The position numbers were made by a program, and so were the translations under genes. The notes under the pieces are model-generated. The model ran no database searches. It was not told the origin of the DNA and worked only from the letters and a program-made list of their open reading frames with translations. A stretch of DNA of 64,000 bases from Bacteroidales bacterium (GTDB taxonomy: Bacteria > Bacteroidota > Bacteroidia > Bacteroidales > P3), in contig JAGCVI010000024.1 in NCBI GenBank assembly GCA_017962445.1, positions 62,001 to 126,000 of the forward strand, in the 5' to 3' direction. How positions within the stretch are numbered: position 1 is the stretch's first letter; the number at the start of each line of letters is the position of its first letter. Below, piece by piece: positions 7,527 through 16,386 of the stretch.

Positions 7527-9077
7527 TCACATTGATATTTCTTCGCCATTGGCGTTGAAAAATTTAGACTCCAGTAAATTGTAACTTTCCGATTGTTTTA
7601 TTGTAAGACGGATCTTATACTTGCGCTGCCATTTACGCCGAATCGATCTGAAACCCTTTGTCAGATAGGCATAAATATATGGATGGGTTATTATCGTCAA
7701 CTTCCTTTCACGCTGAGAAGCACTCAGATAACGAAGATTCGATTCTATTTCATCAACAATCACAAGACTCGACTTAATTGTACCGGTACCATCGCAGAAC
7801 GGACACTTCTCCTGTACGTCGACCTCTATTGCAGGGCGTACACGATGACGTGTAATCTGCATCAGGCCAAACTTACTAAGCGGCAATATCGTATGGCGAG
7901 CCTTGTCTTTTTTCATCTCTTCCGACATTACATCGAAAAGCTGACGACGGTTCTCAGCCTTTGCCATATCGACAAAATCCACAATCACAATTCCACCCAT
8001 ATCACGCAGACGTAACTGGCGCGCTATCTCCTTTGCCGACTCAATATTGACCTGCAATGCCGTGTCCTCCTGACCAGTACCAGCTTTAATATGGTTGCCG
8101 CTATTGACATCTATAACATGCATTGCCTCGGTGTGTTCTATATAAAGATACACACCTGAACGTATAGTCACAATACGTCCAAAGGCACGCCTTATATCGC
8201 GCTGTACGCCGAATTGTTCGAATATCGGTGTTTCAAGTTTATAGTGTCGTACGATATCGCTCTTTTCAGGAGCAATAGTGTTGATATAACTTTTTACCTC
8301 GTTGTAAAGATCCTCATTGTCGCAATATATTGTATTGAAGTCATCTGTAAGGACGTCGCGCAGCAGCGCAGATGTCGCATTAAGTTCAGACTCAATCACC
8401 TGAGGTCCGTTGACTGTCTTCAAGCGTTCTGTCATCCTGCTCCATTTCTCCATCAAAAGGTGCAAATCAGCATCTATTTCAGCAACCGACTTACCCTCGG
8501 CGACTGTACGAACAATGAGTCCGAAATTGTTGGGACGAATGCTCTGCATCAACCTGCGTAGACGGTTACGTTCCTCCGAGCCCTTGATTTTCTGGGATAT
8601 GGAAATTTTATTAGAGAAAGGAACAAGAACAAGATATCGTCCTGCAAACGAAATGTCTCCCGACAGTTTGGGTCCCTTGGTTGAAATCGGTTCCTTGGAA
8701 ACCTGAGTCAGAATAAACTGACCGACTTTCAAAGTGTTGGAAAGATTACCTGTCTTTTCGAACACTGGTTCAATGACAAAATTGTCGAGTGTCCGCATCG
8801 AGGCATCGCCATTCATTGCATGACGAAGATATTTTTCAAAAGAGTTATATTGAGGTCCGAGGTCGAGATAGTGCATAAAGCCCTCCTTCTCGTCGTTTAT
8901 GTCGATAAACGCCGCATTAAGTCCAGGCATAATCTTGCGGACTTTTCCAATCACGACATCACCAACGGAAAGATGGCTTGTTTTCTTTTCCGTATGCAGC
9001 TCCACCAGTTGCTTGTCCTCAAGCAGTGCGATGCGGACATCGCTGGTAGACCCGGAAATGATTAGTTCTTTTTCCAT
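7527..9077 (-). CDS. rng: Ribonuclease E/G family endoribonuclease
   Basis: A 516-residue RNase G-type enzyme that cuts single-stranded RNA in rRNA 5' maturation and mRNA decay. An S1-type RNA-binding domain covers about residues 36-120 (LSVGDVVIGKVRKIMPGLNAAFIDI). The catalytic magnesium aspartates are visible at D323 (VIDVNSG) and D367/D370 (VIVDFVDM). The zinc-link CPFC pair is at C425 and C428 and normally holds two dimers together. There is no long acidic C-terminal scaffold, so it is G-type in length. It sits downstream of HU and the 29-aa gene, separated by a large hairpin, and ends in its own terminator. Confidence 0.93.
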   Translation of the reverse strand: MEKELIISGSTSDVRIALLEDKQLVELHTEKKTSHLSVGDVVIGKVRKIMPGLNAAFIDINDEKEGFMHYLDLGPQYNSFEKYLRHAMNGDASMRTLDNFVIEPVFEKTGNLSNTLKVGQFILTQVSKEPISTKGPKLSGDISFAGRYLVLVPFSNKISISQKIKGSEERNRLRRLMQSIRPNNFGLIVRTVAEGKSVAEIDADLHLLMEKWSRMTERLKTVNGPQVIESELNATSALLRDVLTDDFNTIYCDNEDLYNEVKSYINTIAPEKSDIVRHYKLETPIFEQFGVQRDIRRAFGRIVTIRSGVYLYIEHTEAMHVIDVNSGNHIKAGTGQEDTALQVNIESAKEIARQLRLRDMGGIVIVDFVDMAKAENRRQLFDVMSEEMKKDKARHTILPLSKFGLMQITRHRVRPAIEVDVQEKCPFCDGTGTIKSSLVIVDEIESNLRYLSASQRERKLTIITHPYIYAYLTKGFRSIRRKWQRKYKIRLTIKQSESYNLLESKFFNANGEEISM

Positions 9078-9114
9078 TAATTATCAGTTGCGTCTATGGC
9101 GCTTGGTAAAAAAC

Positions 9115-9160
9115 AAAACAAATTACACAACGTGCCTTAAGGCGCTGTGTAATTTGTTTT
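9115..9160 (-). terminator. Long hairpin between the 29-aa gene and rng
   Basis: A 15-bp perfect stem (left arm 9115-9129, right arm 9146-9160) encloses a second small stem GTGCC-TTAA-GGCGC. On the minus strand it is followed by TTTTGTTTTTT-like sequence, so it should end the HU/29-aa transcript. It could also cut down read-through into rng, whose start is 38 bases further. Confidence 0.75.
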
Positions 9161-9201
9161 AGTTTCTGTTAGATTGCGTAAGAAGTAAATAGGCCGAAGG
9201 C

Positions 9202-9291
9202 TTATTTCTTCTTATGTCTGTTCTTGCGCAGGCGTTTTTTACGCTTGTGCGTAGACATTTTATGTCTTTTGTGTTTTTTACCGTTGGGCAT
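9202..9291 (-). CDS. 29-aa basic ribosome-associated protein (bS22/mS38, COX24-domain-like)
   Basis: ATG at 9291, stop TAA at 9204-9202, 29 codons. The product begins MPNGKKHKRHKMST and continues HKRKKRLRKNRHKKK; more than half of the residues are lysine, arginine or histidine. The pattern KRxKMxxxKRKKxLRKxR resembles the AURKAIP1/COX24 domain of mitochondrial mS38 and of mycobacterial bS22, a small rRNA-threading ribosomal protein. I recall near-identical peptides in many Bacteroidota, which supports a real gene despite its size. It lies 19 bases after HU and shares its promoter; the long hairpin at 9115-9160 follows. Ribosome association is inferred from family resemblance. Confidence 0.8.
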   Translation of the reverse strand: MPNGKKHKRHKMSTHKRKKRLRKNRHKKK

Positions 9292-9310
9292 ATTATTAAG
9301 TATTTAAAAT

Positions 9311-9595
9311 TTATTTCGTGTTGTTTTTAACGTCAGCCATGAATGATTTAGCGGGCTTGAAAGCCGGGATATTGTGGGCCGGGATAATGACGGTAGTATT
9401 CTTTGAAATATTGCGGCCTGTTTTCTCTGCTCTTTTTCTAACGATAAAGCTACCAAAGCCACGGAGATATACGTTCTCACCTTCAGTAAGAGAATCTTTT
9501 ACGACGGTCATCAGCTCTTCGACGACAGTCATGATGGCGATTTTTTCGATGCCCGTTTTCTGGGCGATTGCATTCACTACTTCTGCCTTTGTCAT
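9311..9595 (-). CDS. HU/IHF-family DNA-binding protein
   Basis: A 94-residue nucleoid protein of the HU/IHF family, which binds and bends DNA as a dimer. The start MTKAEVVNAIAQKTG and the block LRGFGSFIVRKRAEKTGRN are diagnostic; FKPAKSFMADV near the C-terminus corresponds to the usual FxPSKxLKExV. I cannot say from sequence whether it behaves as HU or IHF. It starts a short transcript with the 29-aa basic protein, from a TACTTTTGCA promoter 44 bases upstream. The downstream spacing to the small gene is 19 bases. Confidence 0.92.
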   Translation of the reverse strand: MTKAEVVNAIAQKTGIEKIAIMTVVEELMTVVKDSLTEGENVYLRGFGSFIVRKRAEKTGRNISKNTTVIIPAHNIPAFKPAKSFMADVKNNTK

Positions 9596-9638
9596 TTCTA
9601 ATTACTTTTTATTACTTTAGTTATCAAAAATCAAAATG

Positions 9639-9646
9639 CAAAAGTA
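9639..9646 (-). promoter_or_regulatory. Promoter -7 box for HU and the 29-aa gene
   Basis: Coding strand TACTTTTG followed by CA matches TAnnTTTG. Long A and T tracts lie upstream; the -33 position reads TTT rather than TTG. Confidence 0.6.
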
Positions 9647-9792
9647 CTATTTTTTTTTAAAACGTAAATATTTTTTTTCAATGTTTTAAATGAAAAACAA
9701 AAAATATAAGCATATATTATTACAATACAATATATTACAACAAAACATAAAATATAAAACGCAAAGGGTCCCCTCAATTAAAACAAGGGAAA

Positions 9793-10680
9793 TCAGGCTT
9801 GGTTCGAAGACTGTTTTTCACTTTTTTGACGTAAAAAAAGAGCGTAAAAAATGACCAAAGCAAAAGCAATTCCAACAACAACCACGATGCCCGAAACATG
9901 GACATCCTCTGCAATATTACTATTTGTTGTTCCTTGATAATAAAGATAATACAGAATCACTATCAGTGCATTATTAAAGAAGTGCACCACAACGTTTACA
10001 AGTATTGAACGCGAATAATGAAACAGGTATCCCAACAAGATGCCAAGCATGAATCGCGGCAGGAATCCAAAAATGTCGCCATGCATCAATGAAAACACCG
10101 CAGCTGTAGCTATAATAGCGACATGATGGTTCTTCATCCATCGACAGAAGAAATGCTGCAATGCCCCACGGAAAAAGAATTCCTCACATAAGGCTGGAAC
10201 AAGAGCAATAACTAACAGATTCACAATCAAAGCAGCCACTCCTTGCTGAGACAGCATTCCCACGACAATCTCCTGAGACATTGCAGATCTTTCACGCAAT
10301 TGCAATTCTAGTTCTGTGAAACGCTCTGGAAGGTGCATCCCATCATTAATTTGTGCAAGCCAGTCGGAGAATGGCATTAAACAGATAAGAATCACAATCG
10401 ATGCGATAGCCATGAGCCACTTCTCCGCATGAAAATCAAGTTGAAGTGAACCTCGGACACTATCGGTGAAAAGACTTGCAAAAATAAGGGCAGGCAAAAA
10501 GAATGTCAACAACTGAGTAACTGCCTGAAACAGCCACTGAAAACGAACATCGGTTATTTCGGCACCTCCAACCATGGCTATAGACATAATGCTTGTGCCT
10601 ACAATAAAAAAAAGGACAACAAGTCCGACCAAAGTCAAAAGTTGTCCAAAGGGCTTGGTATTATTGAAGTAACCTTTCAT
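9793..10680 (-). CDS. CPBP-family intramembrane glutamic/metallo-endopeptidase
   Basis: A 295-residue, strongly hydrophobic protein with about seven to eight membrane segments and the three CPBP (Abi/Rce1) motifs: EEFFFR at residues 166-171, a histidine in SLMHGD at 200, and HFFNN at 233-237. Members cleave substrates within the membrane; the bacterial substrates are mostly unknown. I place the start at the ATG at 10680, because any longer frame runs into the tRNA-Arg gene, whose last base is only five bases upstream. The gene therefore has almost no leader of its own and is probably released from a tRNA-mRNA precursor. Upstream reading of the frame inside the tRNA is an artefact. Confidence 0.88.
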   Translation of the reverse strand: MKGYFNNTKPFGQLLTLVGLVVLFFIVGTSIMSIAMVGGAEITDVRFQWLFQAVTQLLTFFLPALIFASLFTDSVRGSLQLDFHAEKWLMAIASIVILICLMPFSDWLAQINDGMHLPERFTELELQLRERSAMSQEIVVGMLSQQGVAALIVNLLVIALVPALCEEFFFRGALQHFFCRWMKNHHVAIIATAAVFSLMHGDIFGFLPRFMLGILLGYLFHYSRSILVNVVVHFFNNALIVILYYLYYQGTTNSNIAEDVHVSGIVVVVGIAFALVIFYALFLRQKSEKQSSNQA

Positions 10681-10685
10681 TTTTG

Positions 10686-10759
10686 TGACCCCGGCGGGAT
10701 TCAAACCCACGACTTTCGGAACCGGAATCCGACGTTCTATTCAGCTGAACTACGGGGCC
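10686..10759 (-). tRNA. tRNA-Arg (anticodon CCG)
   Basis: A full cloverleaf of 74 bases can be folded. The acceptor stem is GGCCCCG/CGGGGTC with one G-U pair, the D stem GTTC/GAAC, the anticodon stem TCGGA/TCCGA with loop TTCCGGT (anticodon CCG, reading CGG), and the T stem GTGGG/CCCGC with loop TTTGAAT, then discriminator A. No CCA is encoded. It lies 49 bases after the luxS terminator and five bases before the CPBP protease start. Confidence 0.95.
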
Positions 10760-10808
10760 AAAGTGAACACAATGGAAACGATGAATTTGCGAAATATTGT
10801 GTTATTTG

Positions 10809-10840
10809 AAAAATAATTTTGTCGTCACTAATTACGACAA
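10809..10840 (-). terminator. Intrinsic terminator after luxS
   Basis: On the minus strand TTGTCGT and ACGACAA (10834-10840 and 10819-10825) form a perfect 7-bp stem with an 8-base loop, followed by AATTATTTTT. It lies 33 bases past the luxS stop. Confidence 0.7.
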
Positions 10841-10873
10841 GACTCCAATCAACGTAAAGCCATAAAAAGTAAA

Positions 10874-11368
10874 TTATGCATCGGCAAAGACTTTGCCGTC
10901 GTTTAGCTTGATTTGCAACTTGGTGTACTCGCAGTGAAAATCGTTTTTAAGACGGTCAAGATAGCGACGGCACTCCCATTTGCACATTGGCAGGTCATGT
11001 AGCAGGTAGTTTCCACATGATTCAGGCTGTGTTGCCGGCACTTCGCTTTGAGTGAGTATCCACTCTAGACAATTGATAGTGAGACGACGCATGTCCTGTA
11101 CGCTATAGTTGCCTGTCATAATAACATACATGCCAGTGAGACAGCCCATCGGGCCGACATATACAACATCTTCCTTGGCCTCGGAGTTGCGAAACCACGT
11201 AGCCATCAGGTGCTCAATACTATGCATTGCAGAAGGGGCCACTGCGGGTTCCTGATTGGGTTCGGTGATACGTAAATCGTATGTTGTGAAGCCTTTGTCT
11301 TCGCGCGAGACATATATGCCTGGCTTTAAATGAGTATGGTCTATTGTAAAGCTCTGTATTACTTCCAT
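10874..11368 (-). CDS. luxS: S-ribosylhomocysteine lyase (autoinducer-2 synthase)
   Basis: LuxS splits S-ribosylhomocysteine into homocysteine and 4,5-dihydroxypentane-2,3-dione, the precursor of AI-2. The metal-site motif HSIEH gives H49 and H53, with C129 (DLPMCKWE) as third ligand, and the catalytic cysteine is C76 in GPMGCLTGMY. The length of 164 residues is normal. It lies 96 bases downstream of the mtn nucleosidase, which makes its substrate, so this is a complete two-step S-adenosylhomocysteine recycling unit. It ends in a hairpin terminator before tRNA-Arg. Whether AI-2 is used as a signal or only made as a by-product cannot be seen. Confidence 0.95.
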   Translation of the reverse strand: MEVIQSFTIDHTHLKPGIYVSREDKGFTTYDLRITEPNQEPAVAPSAMHSIEHLMATWFRNSEAKEDVVYVGPMGCLTGMYVIMTGNYSVQDMRRLTINCLEWILTQSEVPATQPESCGNYLLHDLPMCKWECRRYLDRLKNDFHCEYTKLQIKLNDGKVFADA

Positions 11369-11464
11369 GTAGAGATGAGTTTTATTTTAAAGTCTTTAAA
11401 GTAGTTAACGGGCTATTATATGACAATACAAAAAACATTTGAAGATATAATCGAAGCCTTATAA

Positions 11465-12130
11465 TTAAATCGTTTCAAGGAATTTTCTGACGAAATGGAA
11501 GGAACGGTCGCACATGTTGTTGAGAAAATCCTCCCACTGCATCTGGTGGTCGTCAGTGCGGCCAGGAGTATCGCTGATGACACGCAGGCTGAGAAACGGC
11601 ACCTTCAACAGATAACACGTTTGTGCTATTGCCGCTGATTCCATGTCGCAAGCCAATCCGTCTGTGAAGTTTTGCTTTATTCCACTTTGTCGCTCGCGGT
11701 CGGTGATAAACTGGTCACCTGTGCATATAAGACCTCTCATAAGTCTCTCGCCTTCTGCGAGCGGCACCATTATCGCATGGTTGAGGAGATGCGAGTCGGC
11801 ATCGAAGCGTTCCGGGAGACCTTGAATCTGACCGCGCTGGCATCCAAGGCCAGGGCCACAATCGACATCATGATACACGCACTGCGTAGCGGCAAGAACA
11901 TCCATCACCCGCATCTGCTCGTCGATACCACCGGCAAGACCGGTGCTGATGATAGCATCGGGGTGATGTTCCTGAATTAGACGCATTGTGCCCACTGCGG
12001 CGTTGACTTTGCCAATACCACATTGCCAAAGGATTATTTCATTGTTTCCAAGGCGACCTGTGTCGCCACCGATGGCATCGCGCATCTTTTGATACTCGAT
12101 ATCCATGGCTATGATGACTCCTATTTTCAT
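11465..12130 (-). CDS. mtn: 5'-methylthioadenosine/S-adenosylhomocysteine nucleosidase
   Basis: A 221-residue Pfs/MTAN enzyme that hydrolyses the glycosidic bond of methylthioadenosine and S-adenosylhomocysteine, releasing adenine. The N-terminus MKIGVIIAMDIEYQKM, the TGLAGGID loop, DMESAAIAQTCY (the ribose-binding ME) and RVISDTPG (catalytic aspartate) are all visible. It sits between pyrG, 40 bases upstream, and luxS, and supplies S-ribosylhomocysteine to LuxS. There is no separate promoter box in the short gap to pyrG, so co-transcription with pyrG is likely. A second enzyme acting on related nucleosides, an MTA/SAH-type deaminase, is encoded at 33647-34864. Confidence 0.94.
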   Translation of the reverse strand: MKIGVIIAMDIEYQKMRDAIGGDTGRLGNNEIILWQCGIGKVNAAVGTMRLIQEHHPDAIISTGLAGGIDEQMRVMDVLAATQCVYHDVDCGPGLGCQRGQIQGLPERFDADSHLLNHAIMVPLAEGERLMRGLICTGDQFITDRERQSGIKQNFTDGLACDMESAAIAQTCYLLKVPFLSLRVISDTPGRTDDHQMQWEDFLNNMCDRSFHFVRKFLETI

Positions 12131-12170
12131 AATTCTATTTCTTCAATTCTTAATAGATTCCGTTCCCTTA

Positions 12171-13784
<1,614 letters not shown>

Positions 13785-13875
13785 TTATGTTTATAGTTGA
13801 GTTTACAATATTTAATGCTAATCCTGTGGCTGTTGTAAAGTAAAGCACAGCTCAGAACTGCGTAAAACGATTATG

Positions 13876-13883
13876 CAAAATTA
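13876..13883 (-). promoter_or_regulatory. Promoter -7 box for pyrG
   Basis: Coding strand TAATTTTG followed by CA matches TAnnTTTG. The -33 element is unclear. Confidence 0.5.
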
Positions 13884-13934
13884 CAAAAAAAAATCAAATT
13901 AGTATTTTTTAAGATGAAACAAAAAAAGTGTTAT

Positions 13935-13949
13935 CAACGTAAAACGTTG
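13935..13949. promoter_or_regulatory. Perfect inverted repeat CAACGT-AAA-ACGTTG upstream of the histidine kinase
   Basis: A 6-bp perfect inverted repeat with a 3-base spacer ends 23 bases before the kinase start. It may be an operator for a dimeric regulator, or a small hairpin over the start region. No regulator is identified. Confidence 0.4.
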
Positions 13950-13972
13950 AAAAGTTATGATAGCGAATTAGG

Positions 13973-15505
13973 ATGAAAAAGACTTTTGTCACGATACTGA
14001 TAGCATTGTTCACGCTGGCAGCTGCAAGTCTTGTTATGGTGCAGTATGTGCAGATGAAGCGTGCATTCACTGTGAGTGAGAACCTCTTCAATATCAACGT
14101 CAACAACGCTATGGACGATATGATAAACGACCTGAACAGGACTCGTGTGGAAGACTATCTTCGTCAAAACGACAGATACAAACTCCTAAAGTTCAGGCGT
14201 GTCGAGGAGCTGAACGAACGCATGCAAAATATTGTCAAGGAAAACTACAATGTGTTTTTCGACACTGCTTTGGTCGAGGTCGGAGTAACAATGATTGACA
14301 GCATTCATCTGTTGCCAAACGCAAAGGTGACAGTTGCAGACTCAAACGCTATAGCGGAATACAACATGCTTCTGACAACCCGTGACAAACTCATAAACAG
14401 CGACGACTTCTATGACCAGTTTGTTACGGACATTTCGGACTATGTGGCTGACAATCTTCTTACATCCAAGGTGTTCAAATACGAGATTCTTGATTCAATC
14501 ATCACCGAAAAATTGACGACCAACGGCGTAGACGTAAAACCGGTGGTTGGAGTACTCGACTACACAAACGACAATATTCTCTACTGCAGCAAGGGAGACG
14601 GCGATGACCTGCGCGAAACACCATTCAAATACAGTTTCCATCCAAGCGGCATCATGTCGCCAAACGAATATTTCATCGTTCTTAGTTTTCCCAAATCAAC
14701 GATGTTGATGAAAGACAACTCCACTTTGTATTTCGCCATTGGATTCCTTCTCATATCACTGATTTTCATCCTATTCTTTCTCTCCCTACGAACCATATTC
14801 AAACAAGACAAACTTGATGAAATGAAGACGGATTTCATCAACAACATGACTCATGAAATCAAAACTCCCATCGCAACTATCGGTCTGGCATGCGAAATGC
14901 TCCAGGACAAAAGTATAGACACTGACTCAGCAAGCCGAGGGTCATATGTCGGAATAATAAATGACGAAAACCGCAGAATGAGGATGCTCATCGAGACCAT
15001 CCTTCAAAACTCAAAGATGTCGAACAAGAACTTCAGTCTTAACCGCAACGAAATAGACCTGCATCGCATAACAGAAAGCGTTTTGAAAAGCTTTCAACTT
15101 ATTATCTCTAATCGTGGAGGCGTGATTGAAAGTGATCTTGAAGCCAATCCATCAATATTTTTCGGTGACGAACTACATATTACAAATATGATTTACAACC
15201 TCGTTGACAACGCCATCAAGTACTCACCAAACACGCTGCACATAAAGATAGCAACACGTTTGGATGGCAAAAACATTGTGCTTAAAGTGGCCGACAAGGG
15301 GTTGGGCATAAGTAAAGAAGACCAGAAACATATCTTTGAAAAATTCTATCGTGTGTCGACAGGCGACGTTCACAACGTCAAAGGTTTCGGAATAGGTCTC
15401 AACTATGTGCAACAAGTTGTATCATTGCACGAAGGCAGCATAGAAGTGGACAGTACACTGGGCGAAGGCACCACCTTCACCATTACGTTTCCGAGAGCAA
15501 TCTAA
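13973..15505 (+). CDS. Orphan sensor histidine kinase (RprX-like)
   Basis: A 510-residue membrane kinase. A first membrane segment (KKTFVTILIALFTLAAASLV) is followed by a periplasmic sensor of about 230 residues and a second membrane helix (LYFAIGFLLISLIFILFFL). The dimerisation box has the phosphorylated histidine at residue 294 in HEIKTPIATIG. The ATPase domain shows the N box NLVDNAIKYSPN, G1 DKGLGI and G2 GFGIGLNYV. The layout and N-terminus resemble Bacteroides RprX. No response regulator gene is adjacent, so the partner must be elsewhere. Its last four bases overlap the end of the convergent metallo-hydrolase gene, and an inverted repeat precedes its start. Confidence 0.9.
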   Translation: MKKTFVTILIALFTLAAASLVMVQYVQMKRAFTVSENLFNINVNNAMDDMINDLNRTRVEDYLRQNDRYKLLKFRRVEELNERMQNIVKENYNVFFDTALVEVGVTMIDSIHLLPNAKVTVADSNAIAEYNMLLTTRDKLINSDDFYDQFVTDISDYVADNLLTSKVFKYEILDSIITEKLTTNGVDVKPVVGVLDYTNDNILYCSKGDGDDLRETPFKYSFHPSGIMSPNEYFIVLSFPKSTMLMKDNSTLYFAIGFLLISLIFILFFLSLRTIFKQDKLDEMKTDFINNMTHEIKTPIATIGLACEMLQDKSIDTDSASRGSYVGIINDENRRMRMLIETILQNSKMSNKNFSLNRNEIDLHRITESVLKSFQLIISNRGGVIESDLEANPSIFFGDELHITNMIYNLVDNAIKYSPNTLHIKIATRLDGKNIVLKVADKGLGISKEDQKHIFEKFYRVSTGDVHNVKGFGIGLNYVQQVVSLHEGSIEVDSTLGEGTTFTITFPRAI

Positions 15506-16377
15506 TCCGTCATTGTCACCTTCGAATCATAGCAATGCGCGCCGCAAAGATACAGATTTCGTTCACGGACAAAATCATAGAATTTCAAACGGGTCTTCAC
15601 AGACTTTTCATAGTCGTTGTCATAGCGTGCGCAGCACTCAGGATGCGATAGCTGAAGATCCTGGGCATGAAGTAAATCGCCAACAATCAGACAGTCGCCA
15701 ACGGTATAGATCGTATGGCCGGGAGTATGGCCGGGGGCAAGATGCGCCTCGACAATTCCGTCAAGCAGCTTGTCACCGTCATTCACAGGCTGGATATTCA
15801 GTGCATAAGAAGCGAGGACCTGTTTCCACAGTCCATTTTGGGCAGCCATAGAGCCACCATCGCTCCATGCATTAAACTCATCGACCGAAAGATAAATTAT
15901 TGCATTAGGGAACACTGGCTTGCCGTCTTTCAAAAGTCCGCCAATATGGTCAGGATGGAGATGTGTCAAAAAAATCGCATTCACTTTTTCCGGCTTCACC
16001 TTAAGATAGGCCAATTTGGCAAGTAGAGCACCTCCCTTCTCATTGCCGAGACCAGCATCAAAAAGTACAGTATATTTATCTGTCATTGCCAGATAAACAT
16101 TTATAGCCGATTTAAATGAGCCATTTGGAGCAAGTCGAGACAGGCATGTGTCACAGCATGAGCCTTTGAAAAGGTCTACTGGCATTTCATTTTCACAATC
16201 GCGAATACATGTGATAGTTACCCGGTCTGCATTGTCAACCACCGATACTCCATCGCTGTTTATTTGAGACGAATCAATAGTTGATTCTGAAACTGCCTTC
16301 GATTTGCACGAAACAAAGATAATGACAGTTGTAGTCAATACAACCATCTTAAAAACAAAGTGATTTCTGTATTTCAT
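15502..16377 (-). CDS. Metallo-beta-lactamase-fold lipoprotein
   Basis: A 291-residue MBL-fold hydrolase with the metal motif HLHPDHIGG at about residues 139-147 and a later GHTPGHT. The N-terminus (NHFVFKMVVLTTTVIIFVSC) ends in a VSC lipobox, so it is probably lipid-anchored. The fold covers lactonases, phosphodiesterases, thiol and lactam hydrolases; the substrate is not predictable. It follows the AtoE-type transporter by nine bases, hence one transcript; a link to acyl or lactone compounds is a guess. Its TAG stop shares bases with the TAA stop of the convergent histidine kinase, leaving no space for a terminator between them. Confidence 0.87.
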   Translation of the reverse strand: MKYRNHFVFKMVVLTTTVIIFVSCKSKAVSESTIDSSQINSDGVSVVDNADRVTITCIRDCENEMPVDLFKGSCCDTCLSRLAPNGSFKSAINVYLAMTDKYTVLFDAGLGNEKGGALLAKLAYLKVKPEKVNAIFLTHLHPDHIGGLLKDGKPVFPNAIIYLSVDEFNAWSDGGSMAAQNGLWKQVLASYALNIQPVNDGDKLLDGIVEAHLAPGHTPGHTIYTVGDCLIVGDLLHAQDLQLSHPECCARYDNDYEKSVKTRLKFYDFVRERNLYLCGAHCYDSKVTMTD

Positions 16378-16386
16378 ATTATTTTT

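Noticed and set aside
10801-10860. Promoter for tRNA-Arg in the luxS-tRNA gap
   Set aside because: The nearest TAnnTTTG-like string (ATATTTCGCA) has three mismatches, so no box can be claimed.
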